A stretch of 64,000 bases of DNA from Rhodospirillales bacterium (GCA_019455065.1 JACFNC010000006.1:124001-188000); one strand, 5' to 3'. Shown: positions 8,483 through 16,889, counted from the stretch's first letter. The notes: a model not told the origin generated them from the letters alone. Translations and numbers: made by a program.

Positions 8483-9772
8483 TTAGAACTTCCAGCGCAG
8501 GCCGACCTGGCCGCCGTACTGCTTCATGGTGATCACCGTACCGCCGCCGAACTGGCTGAACATGTCGCCGGTGCCGGGGTCGGTCTGGGTGACCTTGGGC
8601 GCGAAGTAGGCGCTGCCCGAGACCTCCCAACGGTCGGAGATGGCGTAGGTGGCACCGGCCGTGAAATGATGCTCGATCACCGCCGGAAACAGCGCGTTGG
8701 CGAAGACGACGTCATCGGGAATCGGCGACGGGCCGTAGTTCCAGCCGGCCCGGACGGCAAAGCGGTCGCTCAGGCGGTGCTGAACGCCGAGGGCGAAGAT
8801 GGGCTGGTTCTCCCAGCCGAAGCCCCCCTGCGCCGGCTGCTCGCCACCGATGGCCTCAACGGCTTCCCACATCTGATACTGAACGTCGGCGACGATGTCG
8901 GTCGACGGCGAGGCGCGGAACGTGACACCCACGCCGAAGTTCGGCGGCAAATGGAGCGGCCCGGTGAACAGGTCGCGGTAGTCGTCGAGACGCTGGTAGC
9001 GGGTGCCGGTGCTGGCGGTGGCCGCGACCGAGACCTGCGGCGAGAGGTCCCACACTCCGCCGACCTTGAGGCCGATGCCGTAGACGCGCTCGAGTTCGTT
9101 GGCGCCCGAGGTCATCAGCGTCGGCGACGACGGCAGGCCGGTGAAAGCCGGGTTCATCACCGCCATGTTGGACTTGAAGTCCATGTAGCCGAGGATGACG
9201 CTGGCCCCGTACGAGGCCTTGGCGCTCGGCGTCCAGGCCACGGTCGGCGTCAGGCTGGCGTAGCGGATGCGCACCTGCGAGTCGTACATGGCGCCGGCGT
9301 TGCCGAAACCCATCTGGCCGGTGGCGGTGCGCGACATCGCGTATTTCGTCTCGCCGCCGCCGCCGGGAACCATCGCCGCACCCACCGCCAGGGTCGGCGA
9401 CAGCCGATAATTGAAGGCCAGCGCACCGTCGGGATAGTTCTCGATTTGGCTGGTCTGCTCGCCGGACGCCGTGTTGGCGAAGGGGAATGGGAAGCCGGGC
9501 GGCGTGGGCCCCTGGGCGTCCATGGTGCGGTCGGGGTGCATCCAGCCCAACGACACCGAGAGTTCGTTGCCAAGCCTGCCGCCCAGGGCCGGGTTGCTGG
9601 CGATCTTGGTGGCGTCGGTGGCCAACGCCATGCCGGCACCACCCATACCGCAGGCATAGACGCCGATGCAGTGGGGCAACATGCCATTCGTCGCCTGGGC
9701 CGCCTGTGGAATGGCAACTGCGGCCGCAAGCCCCGCCAGCACCGCTGGCAGAGACCTTCTGTTTCCTCCCAT
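8483..9772 (-). CDS. FadL/OmpP1/TodX-family outer-membrane transport protein
   Basis: A 429-aa outer-membrane beta-barrel likely to pass long-chain fatty acids or other hydrophobic substrates. It has a signal peptide (about residues 1-28, ending in AQA), then the family's N-terminal hatch-like segment starting TNGMLPHCIGVYACGMGGAG with an ASNPA stretch, alternating beta strands, and a C-terminal strand ending in phenylalanine (GLRWKF) for BAM recognition. The length fits the family. It has its own terminator, and an unusual palindrome lies about 95 bp upstream of the start. Confidence 0.85.
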   Translation of the reverse strand: MGGNRRSLPAVLAGLAAAVAIPQAAQATNGMLPHCIGVYACGMGGAGMALATDATKIASNPALGGRLGNELSVSLGWMHPDRTMDAQGPTPPGFPFPFANTASGEQTSQIENYPDGALAFNYRLSPTLAVGAAMVPGGGGETKYAMSRTATGQMGFGNAGAMYDSQVRIRYASLTPTVAWTPSAKASYGASVILGYMDFKSNMAVMNPAFTGLPSSPTLMTSGANELERVYGIGLKVGGVWDLSPQVSVAATASTGTRYQRLDDYRDLFTGPLHLPPNFGVGVTFRASPSTDIVADVQYQMWEAVEAIGGEQPAQGGFGWENQPIFALGVQHRLSDRFAVRAGWNYGPSPIPDDVVFANALFPAVIEHHFTAGATYAISDRWEVSGSAYFAPKVTQTDPGTGDMFSQFGGGTVITMKQYGGQVGLRWKF

Positions 9773-9864
9773 CGATAGCTCCGTGTGCTAGGGTGCGATT
9801 TATTGGGCGGATCCGAAGCCGCCTTCTTTATGACGCTTTTCTAACATAGAGGCATATCGATGGC

Positions 9865-9884
9865 GGTAGTACGTCAGTACTACC
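9865..9884. promoter_or_regulatory. Perfect 20-bp inverted repeat, possible operator
   Basis: The half-sites GGTAGTAC and GTACTACC are exact inverted copies separated by GTCA. It lies between the FadL-like gene (start 9772, minus) and the end of the DUF2934 gene, so it is upstream of the porin. Size and symmetry fit a dimeric repressor or LuxR-type site. The regulator is unknown. Confidence 0.4.
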
Positions 9885-9932
9885 GGCACGATTTCGTTGC
9901 ACGAGAGGGAATCGGCCTGGCGGACCGCGACT

Positions 9933-10166
9933 TCAGGGCGATTTGCGGCGGCGGGGCCCCGATGGCGGCGAATCGGGCTTGGCGGACGTTCTGCGGCGGG
10001 GCTTGTTGGTCGCGGTCGCTGCGGAATCCGACGTCTCCGCCTCGCCCCCGCCCATTTCGGCCTCGGCCCGCACCCAATGCTCGACAGCCCGCCCTGCGGG
10101 CCGGCCATCAGCCTCCCACAACTGGTAGGCCCGTTCCCGAATCCTGGCTTCTCGCTCGTTCGTCAT
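9933..10166 (-). CDS. DUF2934 domain protein
   Basis: I chose ATG 10166 (MTNEREARIRERAYQLWE). This opening helix with its Arg-x-Arg-Ala-Tyr-x-Leu-Trp-Glu core and following GRPAGRAVEHW is the DUF2934 motif, and an AGGGAG site precedes it. The 77-aa product has a basic, low-complexity C-terminus ending in RRRKSP. Function unknown; such proteins are common in alphaproteobacteria and often stress related. Confidence 0.75.
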   Translation of the reverse strand: MTNEREARIRERAYQLWEADGRPAGRAVEHWVRAEAEMGGGEAETSDSAATATNKPRRRTSAKPDSPPSGPRRRKSP

Positions 10167-10243
10167 GGCGCGGCTCCCTGTGTCGTGGGCCACGGCGACG
10201 GTAGCGTAGGGCGGCGGCGCCGACAACCGCGATCGGGCGGTGC

Positions 10244-10693
10244 TCAGGCGGCGTGATCGCGCTTTGCCCGGCGGGCCGCGGCGGCCTCCTCCGCCGAGTA
10301 GGCGGCACCCGACCACAGCATCGTGTAGGCCACCTCTTCGTTGCCGTTCTCGCACAATTCGATCACCTCGCGGAACAGCGGCTGGAACGTGGAACTGCGA
10401 TGCGAGGCCTCATGCTCCTCGAACGAGCGCCAGAAGGTCACGATGAGGGCTTCGCGATCCTTCAGCGGGGATTCCACCGGCTTGCCGATGTCGCTCCCTT
10501 CGTTGGAGATCATTCCGGTGTTCAGGCACACGAAGCCACCGACGAAGCCGGTGTCGGAGTGGTAGGTCTTGACGTTCTCGCAGAGCAGCGCGACGCGTTC
10601 CTGCAAGTCGTCGACGTCGAAACCCGGCTTGAGGACGACGCGGTTTACGGTGACCACGCCTTGGTCCGAAAATCCCTTGATCAATGCCGACAT
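10244..10693 (-). CDS. Antibiotic-biosynthesis-monooxygenase-like (ABM fold) protein
   Basis: A 149-aa soluble protein with a ferredoxin-like dimeric alpha/beta-barrel pattern: a beta strand with VVTVNRVVLKPG, a helix with DDLQERVALLCENV, and the ABM-type strand-helix EALIVTFWRSFEEHEASHRS. The family includes small monooxygenases and heme-degrading enzymes, but no diagnostic catalytic residue can be named here. An AT-rich stretch (10735-10780) upstream, unlike the surrounding DNA, probably contains its promoter. It is 90 bp from dodecin and close to nsrR, so a stress role is possible. Confidence 0.6.
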   Translation of the reverse strand: MSALIKGFSDQGVVTVNRVVLKPGFDVDDLQERVALLCENVKTYHSDTGFVGGFVCLNTGMISNEGSDIGKPVESPLKDREALIVTFWRSFEEHEASHRSSTFQPLFREVIELCENGNEEVAYTMLWSGAAYSAEEAAAARRAKRDHAA

Positions 10694-10783
10694 GACACTT
10701 CCCCTTCCTCCTTGGTGCGGACAGGTCGCATTCTCATAAATATCATATTAGAGATTTCTGATTTTATTCAAGGAGGCGCGCCG

Positions 10784-10996
10784 CTAATCCTCGTCGACGG
10801 TGAAACCCACCCTCAACACGACCTGGAAATGGGCCACGCGGCCGCCTTCGATATGGCCCCGGGTTTCGCGCACCTCGAACCAGCGAAGGTTGCGCAGACT
10901 CTTCGAGGCCTTGGTGACCGCCACCTGGATGGCGTCTTCGATGCTCGTCTCGGAACTGCCCGCGAGTTCGACGATCTTGTAGACGTGATCGGCCAT
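10784..10996 (-). CDS. Dodecin family flavin-binding protein
   Basis: Dodecins form 12-mers that store and shield flavins. The start at ATG 10996 ([15 protein letters not shown]) gives 70 aa, the normal length. The typical features are an N-terminal beta strand VYKIVEL, the SIEDAI helix, the conserved Trp in RNLRWFEV (flavin stacking position), and the last strand [20 protein letters not shown] ribosome site precedes the ATG. Confidence 0.88.
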   Translation of the reverse strand: MADHVYKIVELAGSSETSIEDAIQVAVTKASKSLRNLRWFEVRETRGHIEGGRVAHFQVVLRVGFTVDED

Positions 10997-11069
10997 GGTC
11001 TCCTCCCCATGCGGCGAGTGGAGAGTGAGATATGGCGACGGACTCGCCCGCGCGCAGCGGGCGACGGCT

Positions 11070-11573
11070 CTAGGAGGGTTCGCTGATGTCGCCGAGGCCG
11101 CGCGGCCGAAGGGCGCAAGGGCGGCCGTCGGTGGCCGGCATGGCGAACCCACGGCCGGCGAGCATCGCCGCGACCGAACTGCCGTCGCCGACCAGATCGC
11201 CGACGCTGTAGCGGTCGAGCGTTGCGAGAAAGGCGTCGCGCGCCTCGGCGAACACCTCGCGCAGCCGACAGCCACCCACGATCGGGCAACGCGGCTGGAG
11301 GCATTCCACCATCTCGAGCGTGCCCTCGGCGAAACGGACCACTTCGCCGACGGAAATGGCCTCGGGTTCGCGCGCCAGCACCATCCCCCCGCCCTTGCCG
11401 CGCGACGTGCTCAGGTAGCCGCCGCCCGCCAGGCGATGGACGATCTTCGTCAGGTGATTGTGAGAAACCTGAAAATCCGCGGCGATGTCGGCGATGGTCG
11501 CGCGCCGGTCGGACCGGGCCGCGAGATAGATGAGAACCCGCAGCGTGTAGTCCGTGTAGCGCAACAATTCCAT
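11070..11573 (-). CDS. nsrR: NsrR-type Rrf2 transcriptional regulator (NO sensor)
   Basis: Represses nitric-oxide detoxification genes through an NO-sensitive Fe-S cluster. The start ATG 11573 ([12 protein letters not shown]) matches the Rrf2 N-terminus, where a winged helix (about residues 10-75) contains the recognition helix [13 protein letters not shown]. The three cluster cysteines fall at residues 91, 96 and 102 (spacing CX4C X5 C), identical in number and spacing to characterised NsrR proteins. It is divergent from the putative NO reductase operon at 11815, the expected target. A frame open to 11684 would add a 37-residue basic leader and is rejected. Confidence 0.85.
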   Translation of the reverse strand: MELLRYTDYTLRVLIYLAARSDRRATIADIAADFQVSHNHLTKIVHRLAGGGYLSTSRGKGGGMVLAREPEAISVGEVVRFAEGTLEMVECLQPRCPIVGGCRLREVFAEARDAFLATLDRYSVGDLVGDGSSVAAMLAGRGFAMPATDGRPCALRPRGLGDISEPS

Positions 11574-11735
11574 CGCGGCCCGCTCTTCCCCCTTGTTGAC
11601 CGGCTGCCCTGGTCGCCGGACGGCGCGTGACCATAGCGGAAGGCTCCGCCGCCGCCAAGCCCGACGTTTCCTAGCGTTCTGCATGGTTTTCGCGCGGCCT
11701 ATAGCGCCATTTTTCCGCGCTTTTCCATAAAATAC

Positions 11736-11792
11736 TTGACCGCGCTACACCACTATCATAAAGATGCCATAAGCATACAGGTATACGTATGC
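11736..11792 (+). promoter_or_regulatory. Promoter/operator region of the CuA-oxidase (NO reductase) operon
   Basis: This AT-rich stretch in the 241-bp nsrR/operon gap stands out from the GC-rich surroundings. It contains TTGACC (11736-11741), an AT-rich segment near 11754-11764, the ATGC-CATAA-GCAT symmetry (11764-11776), and an inverted repeat GCATAC/GTATGC (11773-11778 and 11787-11792). These resemble NsrR half-sites (ATGC/GCAT) but with shorter spacing than the textbook site. Ribosome site GAGGGAGA is at 11802-11809. Confidence 0.45.
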
Positions 11793-11814
11793 GTATTTAG
11801 AGAGGGAGACTCGC

Positions 11815-12336
11815 ATGGATCAGTCCATCGCCTGGCAACTATCGCTGACCCTGGTCGCGGCCTTGGCGGCCGGTTTCGTTTTCGTCATCGCCAACGCGCG
11901 GCAGCGCCGCGACTACGCGCCGGTGGTACACCGCGCCTATCGGTTCCGCGCCCGGCTGTTCTGGGCGATCGTGGTCCTGGGGGTCCCCGCCACCGTTTTC
12001 ACCTTGTCACGGATTCCCTATCCGGCCTTTGCCGGCGTGCCGGCCAACGTGCAGGTCGTCGACGCCATCGGCTATCAGTGGTGGTGGGAACTCAGCACCG
12101 ACCGCGTGCAGGCGGGTCAGCCGGTCGAGTTCCGGCTGACCAGCGGCGACGTCAACCACGGGTTCGGCATCTACGACGAGAACCTGCGCCTGGTCGCACA
12201 GGCCCAGGCCATGCCGGGCTACGTCAACCGACTTGTGCACACCTTCGACAGGCCCGGGCGCTACCGCCTGCTGTGCCTGGAGTTCTGCGGCGTCGTGCAC
12301 CACGACATGGTCGCCGAATTCGAAGTGACGCCGTAG
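11815..12336 (+). CDS. CuA-containing subunit II of a heme-copper oxidase / NO reductase
   Basis: A 173-aa membrane-anchored electron-entry subunit. Two transmembrane helices (about 8-26 and 46-64) precede a periplasmic cupredoxin domain. The CuA ligands are all present: His115, Cys154, Glu156, Cys158, His162, Met165, with canonical CxExC...H..M spacing. An aromatic patch QWWWE (88-92) is the usual electron-transfer site. It is short, with no heme c. It starts the operon under NsrR control and precedes subunit I by 12 bp, so it is a candidate NorS of a CuA-type (sNOR-like) NO reductase. An O2-reducing role cannot be excluded. Confidence 0.82.
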   Translation: MDQSIAWQLSLTLVAALAAGFVFVIANARQRRDYAPVVHRAYRFRARLFWAIVVLGVPATVFTLSRIPYPAFAGVPANVQVVDAIGYQWWWELSTDRVQAGQPVEFRLTSGDVNHGFGIYDENLRLVAQAQAMPGYVNRLVHTFDRPGRYRLLCLEFCGVVHHDMVAEFEVTP

Positions 12337-12348
12337 GGGGGCGCGACC

Positions 12349-13815
12349 ATGGCCAATCAACCACTGCTCGCGATCGATCCTCTCGGCCGCCGCCTCGTGC
12401 TCGCCTACCTCGCCGTCGCCGCCGCCGTGTTCCTGTTGATGATGTCGGTGGGCCTGGCCATGCGCCTGGGACAGGGCGCGATGCTGCCGCTGGGCGCCGA
12501 CCTGTTCTATCAGCTCATGACCATGCACGCCGCGGCCCTGGTTGGCGCCTGCGCCATGGCCGGCGCGGCCATCATGTGGTACTTCCTGTCGCGCTACGTG
12601 CGTCTCACGCCCGCCGTGCTGGCCGTCAACCTGGCCACCTTCCTGATCGGCGCCGTGATGATCCTGGGCGCCGTCATCATCGGCAAGTTCGGCGCCGGCT
12701 GGACCTTCCTCTATCCGCTGCCGGCCAAGTCCGGAGGCCAGTGGGAGATCGGCGCCGCCGCGGTGTTCATGGGCGGGCTGCTGGTCATCGGCACCGGCTT
12801 CCTGCTGCTCCACCTCGATTGCGCCCGCGCCATCCTGGCGCGCTACGGCAGCCTGGCGCGCGGCCTGGGCTGGCCGCTGCTGTTCCGCGGCGACGACAGC
12901 GACACCCCGCCGCCCGCCGTGGTGGCCAGCACCATGGCCGCCATCGCCAACATCACCGCCGTCGCCAGCGGCGCGGCGGTGCTCGGCATCAGCATCGCCA
13001 ACCTGTACTTCCCCGAGGTCACGCTCGATCCGCTGCTGGCCAAGAACCTGATCTATTTCTTCGGCCACACCTTCGTCAACGTGACCATCTACATGGCGGT
13101 CATTGCCGTCTACGAGATTCTGCCGCTTTACACCGGCCGGCCGTGGAAGCCGAACCGCGTGTTCCTGGCGGCTTGGACGGCCTCGACGGTGTTCGTCATC
13201 GTCGCCTACCCGCATCACCTGCTGATGGACTTCGCCATGCCCCACTGGGTGCTGATGGTGGCGCAAGTGATCTCGTTCACCAGCGGCATTCCGGTGCTAA
13301 TCGTCACCGCCTTCGGCGCCCTGACCATCGTGCACCGCTCGGGCATCCGCTGGGACGTCGCCTCGGGTTTGCTGATGCTGTCGATGTTCGGCTGGGCCGG
13401 CGGCGTCATCCCGGCGATCGTCGACGCGGTGATCGTGGTCAACAAGGTCATGCATAACACCATGTGGGTGCCTGGCCACTTCCACTTCTATCTGCTGCTG
13501 GGCATGGTCTCGATGGCCTTCGCCTTCATGTACTTCCTGAACAGCGAAGCGCGAAGCAAGGACGCGGGAGCGCCGGTGGACGGTGGCCTCGACCGCCTGG
13601 GCCTCGGCGCCTATCTCGTCGGTGGCCTCGGCTTCGTCTTCGTGTTCCTGTACTCGGGGCAAGCCAGCGTGCCGCGCCGTTGGGCCGCCCACATGCCCGA
13701 ATGGCTGGACTACGACCGCCTGGGGGCGTTGTTCGCGGCATTCGTCGTAGCCGGCGCCGCCGTCTTCGTCCTGGGCTTCCTCGGCCGCTTGCGCGGCCTG
13801 TGGGCGAGGGCCTGA
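12349..13815 (+). CDS. Heme-copper oxidase subunit I, putative NO reductase catalytic subunit
   Basis: A 488-aa protein with about 12 transmembrane helices. Metal ligands can be traced: His60 (low-spin heme, helix II), His240 (CuB/FeB, helix VI), His289-His290 (helix VII), His377 and His379 (helix X, GHFHF). In O2 reductases helix VI carries HPEVY with a tyrosine cross-linked to the CuB histidine. Here the motif is H240-T-F-V-N244, so asparagine replaces the tyrosine. With an NsrR neighbour and a SenC partner this favours NO reduction (NorY/sNOR-like) over O2 reduction. That is inference; the fold assignment itself is certain. Confidence 0.85.
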   Translation: MANQPLLAIDPLGRRLVLAYLAVAAAVFLLMMSVGLAMRLGQGAMLPLGADLFYQLMTMHAAALVGACAMAGAAIMWYFLSRYVRLTPAVLAVNLATFLIGAVMILGAVIIGKFGAGWTFLYPLPAKSGGQWEIGAAAVFMGGLLVIGTGFLLLHLDCARAILARYGSLARGLGWPLLFRGDDSDTPPPAVVASTMAAIANITAVASGAAVLGISIANLYFPEVTLDPLLAKNLIYFFGHTFVNVTIYMAVIAVYEILPLYTGRPWKPNRVFLAAWTASTVFVIVAYPHHLLMDFAMPHWVLMVAQVISFTSGIPVLIVTAFGALTIVHRSGIRWDVASGLLMLSMFGWAGGVIPAIVDAVIVVNKVMHNTMWVPGHFHFYLLLGMVSMAFAFMYFLNSEARSKDAGAPVDGGLDRLGLGAYLVGGLGFVFVFLYSGQASVPRRWAAHMPEWLDYDRLGALFAAFVVAGAAVFVLGFLGRLRGLWARA

Positions 13816-13817
13816 CC

Positions 13818-14414
13818 ATGCGCGCCGCTACGGCATTGGCGGCGGTGCTGGTCGCCGGATCGGCCACCCTCTGGCAGGCCACCGACGGGTTGCGGGCATT
13901 CACCACCGAGGCGGCGCGGCGCCTTGCCGTCGAGGCGGCGCCACGCCGCCTGCCGGCGGCGACGCTCGAGGACCAGGACGGCCGCTCCCTGCGCATCGCC
14001 GACTACGCCGGCGGCATCGTGCTGGTCGACTTCATCTATACCCGCTGCCCGACCGTCTGCACGCAGATGACGGACACCCTGCGCGAGGTGGCGGCGGCCC
14101 TGCCATCCCGCCTCGGCGATGGGATTCACCTGCTCAGCATCAGTTTCGATCCCGATAACGACACGACACATGCCTTGCGCGACTACGCCGCCCTGCAAGG
14201 CGCCGATCCGACGTGGCGGTTCGCCCGCGTCGTGGATCGGGGGGACATGCCCGACCTGCTCGAAGCGTTCGGCGTCGTCGTCTTGCCGGACGGTTTCGGC
14301 GGGTATGTCCACAATGCCGCCATCCATGTGCTCGATGCCGAGGGCCGCCTCGCGGCCATTCACGATTTCACCGACGTCGAGGGACTGGTGGCGAGGCTGG
14401 AGCGGACGTCATGA
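13818..14414 (+). CDS. SCO1/SenC-family copper chaperone
   Basis: A thioredoxin-fold periplasmic protein of 198 aa anchored by an N-terminal hydrophobic segment (residues 3-20). It has the copper-binding Cys77-x3-Cys81 (RCPTVCTQ) and His170 (NAAIHVLD), the standard SCO ligands, plus the conserved SFDPDND segment. It probably loads copper into CuA of the adjacent subunit II. The start ATG 13818 follows the subunit I stop by two bases, and the stop TGA overlaps the next ATG (ATGA). Confidence 0.9.
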   Translation: MRAATALAAVLVAGSATLWQATDGLRAFTTEAARRLAVEAAPRRLPAATLEDQDGRSLRIADYAGGIVLVDFIYTRCPTVCTQMTDTLREVAAALPSRLGDGIHLLSISFDPDNDTTHALRDYAALQGADPTWRFARVVDRGDMPDLLEAFGVVVLPDGFGGYVHNAAIHVLDAEGRLAAIHDFTDVEGLVARLERTS

Positions 14415-15025
14415 CGCGTCGCCCGCTTCATCTCTCGGGCGCGCTCTTTGCGGTGCTGGCCCTGCCGCCGGTGGCGCGGCAGCTCGAATCCAGCATGGCC
14501 GGCCACATGGCCGTCCAGGTTCCCCTGCTCGTGCTGTGCGGGATCCTCGCCTTCGGGGCGGTTCCGGAGTCGGTGCGCCGCCGGCTGGCGGCCTGGGACC
14601 GGCACGGACTGGTCGGCCTTGGGCTCGCCCTCTCGGCGATGGCCTACTGGATGCTTCCGCGCTGGCTCGACGCCGCCCTGGCCGATCCGGTCGTTGAACT
14701 CGCGAAATTCGTGACCGTGCCCCTGCTGTGGGGCATGCCGTTGGCCTGGGCGTGGAGCCGCCTGGGGCTGGTCGGGCGGGGATTCGTCGCGGCCCATCTG
14801 GTGGCGCTCGCCTGGGTGCTGGGCTGGTTCTACGCCAACGCCCCGGCGCGGATGTGCGCGAATTACCTCCTTGAAGAGCAGCAGACCCTGGGCAGCGCGC
14901 TTCTGGCGCTTGGCACCGCCGGCGCCCTCGCCGGCCTGCTGCGCGTCGTCGTCGGCGCGCCCCGGCCGGCGGCCGATGGCCAACCGCTGCGATTGGATGG
15001 AACGCATGTACTCGGCAACCATTGA
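14411..15025 (+). CDS. Polytopic membrane protein of the oxidase operon
   Basis: A 204-aa protein with about five or six hydrophobic segments. It has a SMAGHMAVQVPLL stretch near residues 34-46 whose His-Met resembles CtaG-type (caa3 assembly) helices. The start overlaps the senC stop by 4 bp, so it is translationally coupled. In ammonia oxidisers a fourth gene (Orf1) follows norSY-senC; position and size fit that, but I cannot prove homology by eye. Probably an assembly or maturation factor for the heme-copper enzyme. Confidence 0.6.
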   Translation: MTRRPLHLSGALFAVLALPPVARQLESSMAGHMAVQVPLLVLCGILAFGAVPESVRRRLAAWDRHGLVGLGLALSAMAYWMLPRWLDAALADPVVELAKFVTVPLLWGMPLAWAWSRLGLVGRGFVAAHLVALAWVLGWFYANAPARMCANYLLEEQQTLGSALLALGTAGALAGLLRVVVGAPRPAADGQPLRLDGTHVLGNH

Positions 15026-15824
15026 TCACTTCAGCGAATTGGCCGCCAAGAAGGCGACGGCCCTGCGCGAAACCCCCATCGCCTTCCTGGCCGCGGCGGC
15101 GATGGCCGGGGCCTATATCGGGATCGGGATCATCCTCATGCTGAGCGTCGCGGCCACGGCGGACCCGTCGCTGCAGAAGCTGCTGATGGGCGCCACCTTC
15201 GGAATCGCCCTGACTCTGGTGGTGTTCGCCGGCAGCGAGCTGTTCACCGGCCATACCATGTACATGGTCCTCGGCTGGCTGAGCGAACGCACCGGGGTGG
15301 CGGACATGCTGAAGGTGTGGACGGCGGTGTGGCTGGGCAACCTGGCCGGCGCCGTGGGGCTGGCCGTGATCTTCGTGGCGGGCGGCGGCGGCGAGCTTCT
15401 GCACGCCGGCCAGCCGCTGCTCATCAAGGTGGCCTCCTACAAGATGAACGGCTCGCCGGTCGAGCTTCTGGCCCGCGGCATCCTGTGCAACTGGCTGGTC
15501 TGCCTGGCCCTGTGGATGTGCGCGCGCACCCGGTCCGACGCGACGAAATGCATCGTCATCTTCTGGTGTCTGCTGGCCTTCATCGCCAGCGGCTACGAGC
15601 ACAGCGTGGCAAACATGACGCTGTTCTCCATCGCCTTGCTCGGCGATCACCCCGAATCCGTGAGCCTCGCCGGCATGGCCCACAACCTCACCTGGGTCAC
15701 CCTCGGCAACACCATCGCCGGCGCCGTTTTCATGGCCGGCGGCTATTGGCTGGCGGGCGACCGCCGGTCTTCGGGCCAGCAACCCGCCTTCACCCCCGCC
15801 AATCCGCAGCCTGCGGAAACCTGA
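15006..15824 (+). CDS. Formate/nitrite transporter (FNT) family channel
   Basis: A 272-aa pentameric-channel-type membrane protein with six predicted helices. It has the FNT pattern: LAAAAMAGAYIGIGI in TM1, GSELFTGH in TM2/omega loop (SELFTGHTM), GNLAGAV in TM3, ILCNWLVCLA in TM4, SGYEHSVANM (second omega loop) and GNTIAGAVF in TM6. NirC-type nitrite transport is plausible beside NO reductase genes. The start overlaps the previous gene. ATG 14997 is an alternative three codons upstream. Confidence 0.85.
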   Translation: MYSATIDHFSELAAKKATALRETPIAFLAAAAMAGAYIGIGIILMLSVAATADPSLQKLLMGATFGIALTLVVFAGSELFTGHTMYMVLGWLSERTGVADMLKVWTAVWLGNLAGAVGLAVIFVAGGGGELLHAGQPLLIKVASYKMNGSPVELLARGILCNWLVCLALWMCARTRSDATKCIVIFWCLLAFIASGYEHSVANMTLFSIALLGDHPESVSLAGMAHNLTWVTLGNTIAGAVFMAGGYWLAGDRRSSGQQPAFTPANPQPAET

Positions 15825-15849
15825 TCATCGAAGCAGAAGGAGACGAATC

Positions 15850-16113
15850 ATGCGTACCCGGTCGATCATTCTCACCGCCATCGCCGCGGCCACCTTCGTC
15901 GGCCTCGGTGGCGCCGTGGCCACCCCACGGCCCGCGGCCGACGCGCACCCGGCGCTGATGCTGATGGGCGTCGGCAACCCGCACGGCGCGGCGCCCGCCG
16001 TCGCGCCGGAGGCCGCCGCCGAGCGGCAGCGCCACCTTGAAGCCTGGACGGAACTCTACAGCCGCGACGTGTGGCCGGGCATGGGCGTCGCCAACGTCCA
16101 CGCGGCACGCTGA
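15850..16113 (+). CDS. Small exported protein, unknown
   Basis: An 87-aa protein with a signal peptide (about residues 1-25) after a strong AGAAGGAGACG ribosome site. The mature part has a Met/His-rich stretch (HPALMLMGVGNPHG) and a C-terminal helix region with HLEAWTELYSRDVWPGMG. The His/Met content suggests copper or metal contact, which would suit the oxidase operon it ends. Family not recognised. Confidence 0.55.
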   Translation: MRTRSIILTAIAAATFVGLGGAVATPRPAADAHPALMLMGVGNPHGAAPAVAPEAAAERQRHLEAWTELYSRDVWPGMGVANVHAAR

Positions 16114-16124
16114 GGCCGCCGACC

Positions 16125-16153
16125 CATCGGCCCGCCGACCGCGCGGGCCGATG
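16125..16153. terminator. Hairpin between convergent genes
   Basis: A 10-bp perfect stem (CATCGGCCCG/CGGGCCGATG, 9-nt loop) lies between the small exported protein and the convergent TetR gene, 4 bp before the TetR stop. There is no clear T tract, so it may be a bidirectional or Rho-aided terminator. Confidence 0.45.
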
Positions 16154-16156
16154 GCG

Positions 16157-16789
16157 TCATGCCGGCGGGGCCGCGACCCCCCGCAGGAACTCGCCGATCA
16201 CCTTGCGCAGATAAGCGTCCCGTTCCGCCGCCGGCGGGGGTTCGCAAAGCCCGAGCGATATCCCGCAATCGGGAAAACCCTTGAGCGTGACCAGGAACTG
16301 CCGGGCGGTGAACGCGGGGTCGTCCACGGCGATCAGGCCGCGCTCCTTGGCACGAACGAAAAAGCGCGCCACCGCCTCGCCGGTCTGCACGAAGCCGGTA
16401 TCGTAGAACACCCGCGCCACCTCCGGGAATCGCGCCGCCTCGCCCATCACGATCCGGTGCGTGCGCAGGGCCTCCGGCGACCAAACGAGGTCGAGGAACC
16501 GCCCGCCGATCCTCAGAAGGGCCTCGTCGAGAGGCAGATGATCGAAGTCCTCGGCGCGAAACAGCATGCCGTGGCGTTCGCATTCGGTGACGATGGTCGC
16601 CGCGAACAATGCCTCCTTCGAGGGAAAGCGCGTATAGACCGTGGTCTTGGACGCTTTCGCCCGCCTTGCCACCAGATCCATCGAGGCGGCGGCATAGCCG
16701 TGCTCCAGAAAAACCTCCTTCGCTGCGGCGAGGATCTTCTGAAGCTTGGGATCGTGGGAGTCGGCGGTCCGGGGCGCTTCTATTCTCAT
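16157..16789 (-). CDS. TetR/AcrR-family transcriptional regulator
   Basis: A 210-aa repressor with the N-terminal helix-turn-helix (about 17-62: AAKEVFLEHGYAAASMD, then KASKTTVYTRFPSKEALF) and a C-terminal ligand/dimerisation domain of the TetR_C type. It is divergent from the RND efflux genes with a 100-bp gap, so it most likely represses the pump. Confidence 0.88.
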   Translation of the reverse strand: MRIEAPRTADSHDPKLQKILAAAKEVFLEHGYAAASMDLVARRAKASKTTVYTRFPSKEALFAATIVTECERHGMLFRAEDFDHLPLDEALLRIGGRFLDLVWSPEALRTHRIVMGEAARFPEVARVFYDTGFVQTGEAVARFFVRAKERGLIAVDDPAFTARQFLVTLKGFPDCGISLGLCEPPPAAERDAYLRKVIGEFLRGVAAPPA

Positions 16790-16889
16790 GGAGAGGACGC
16801 CGGTTCATCCATTGACGTGACCTTTGAATGGGAGTAAAGCACGCTCGGTACGGTACAGTCCAGTCCATATTTGGGGACGGAGAACACGC

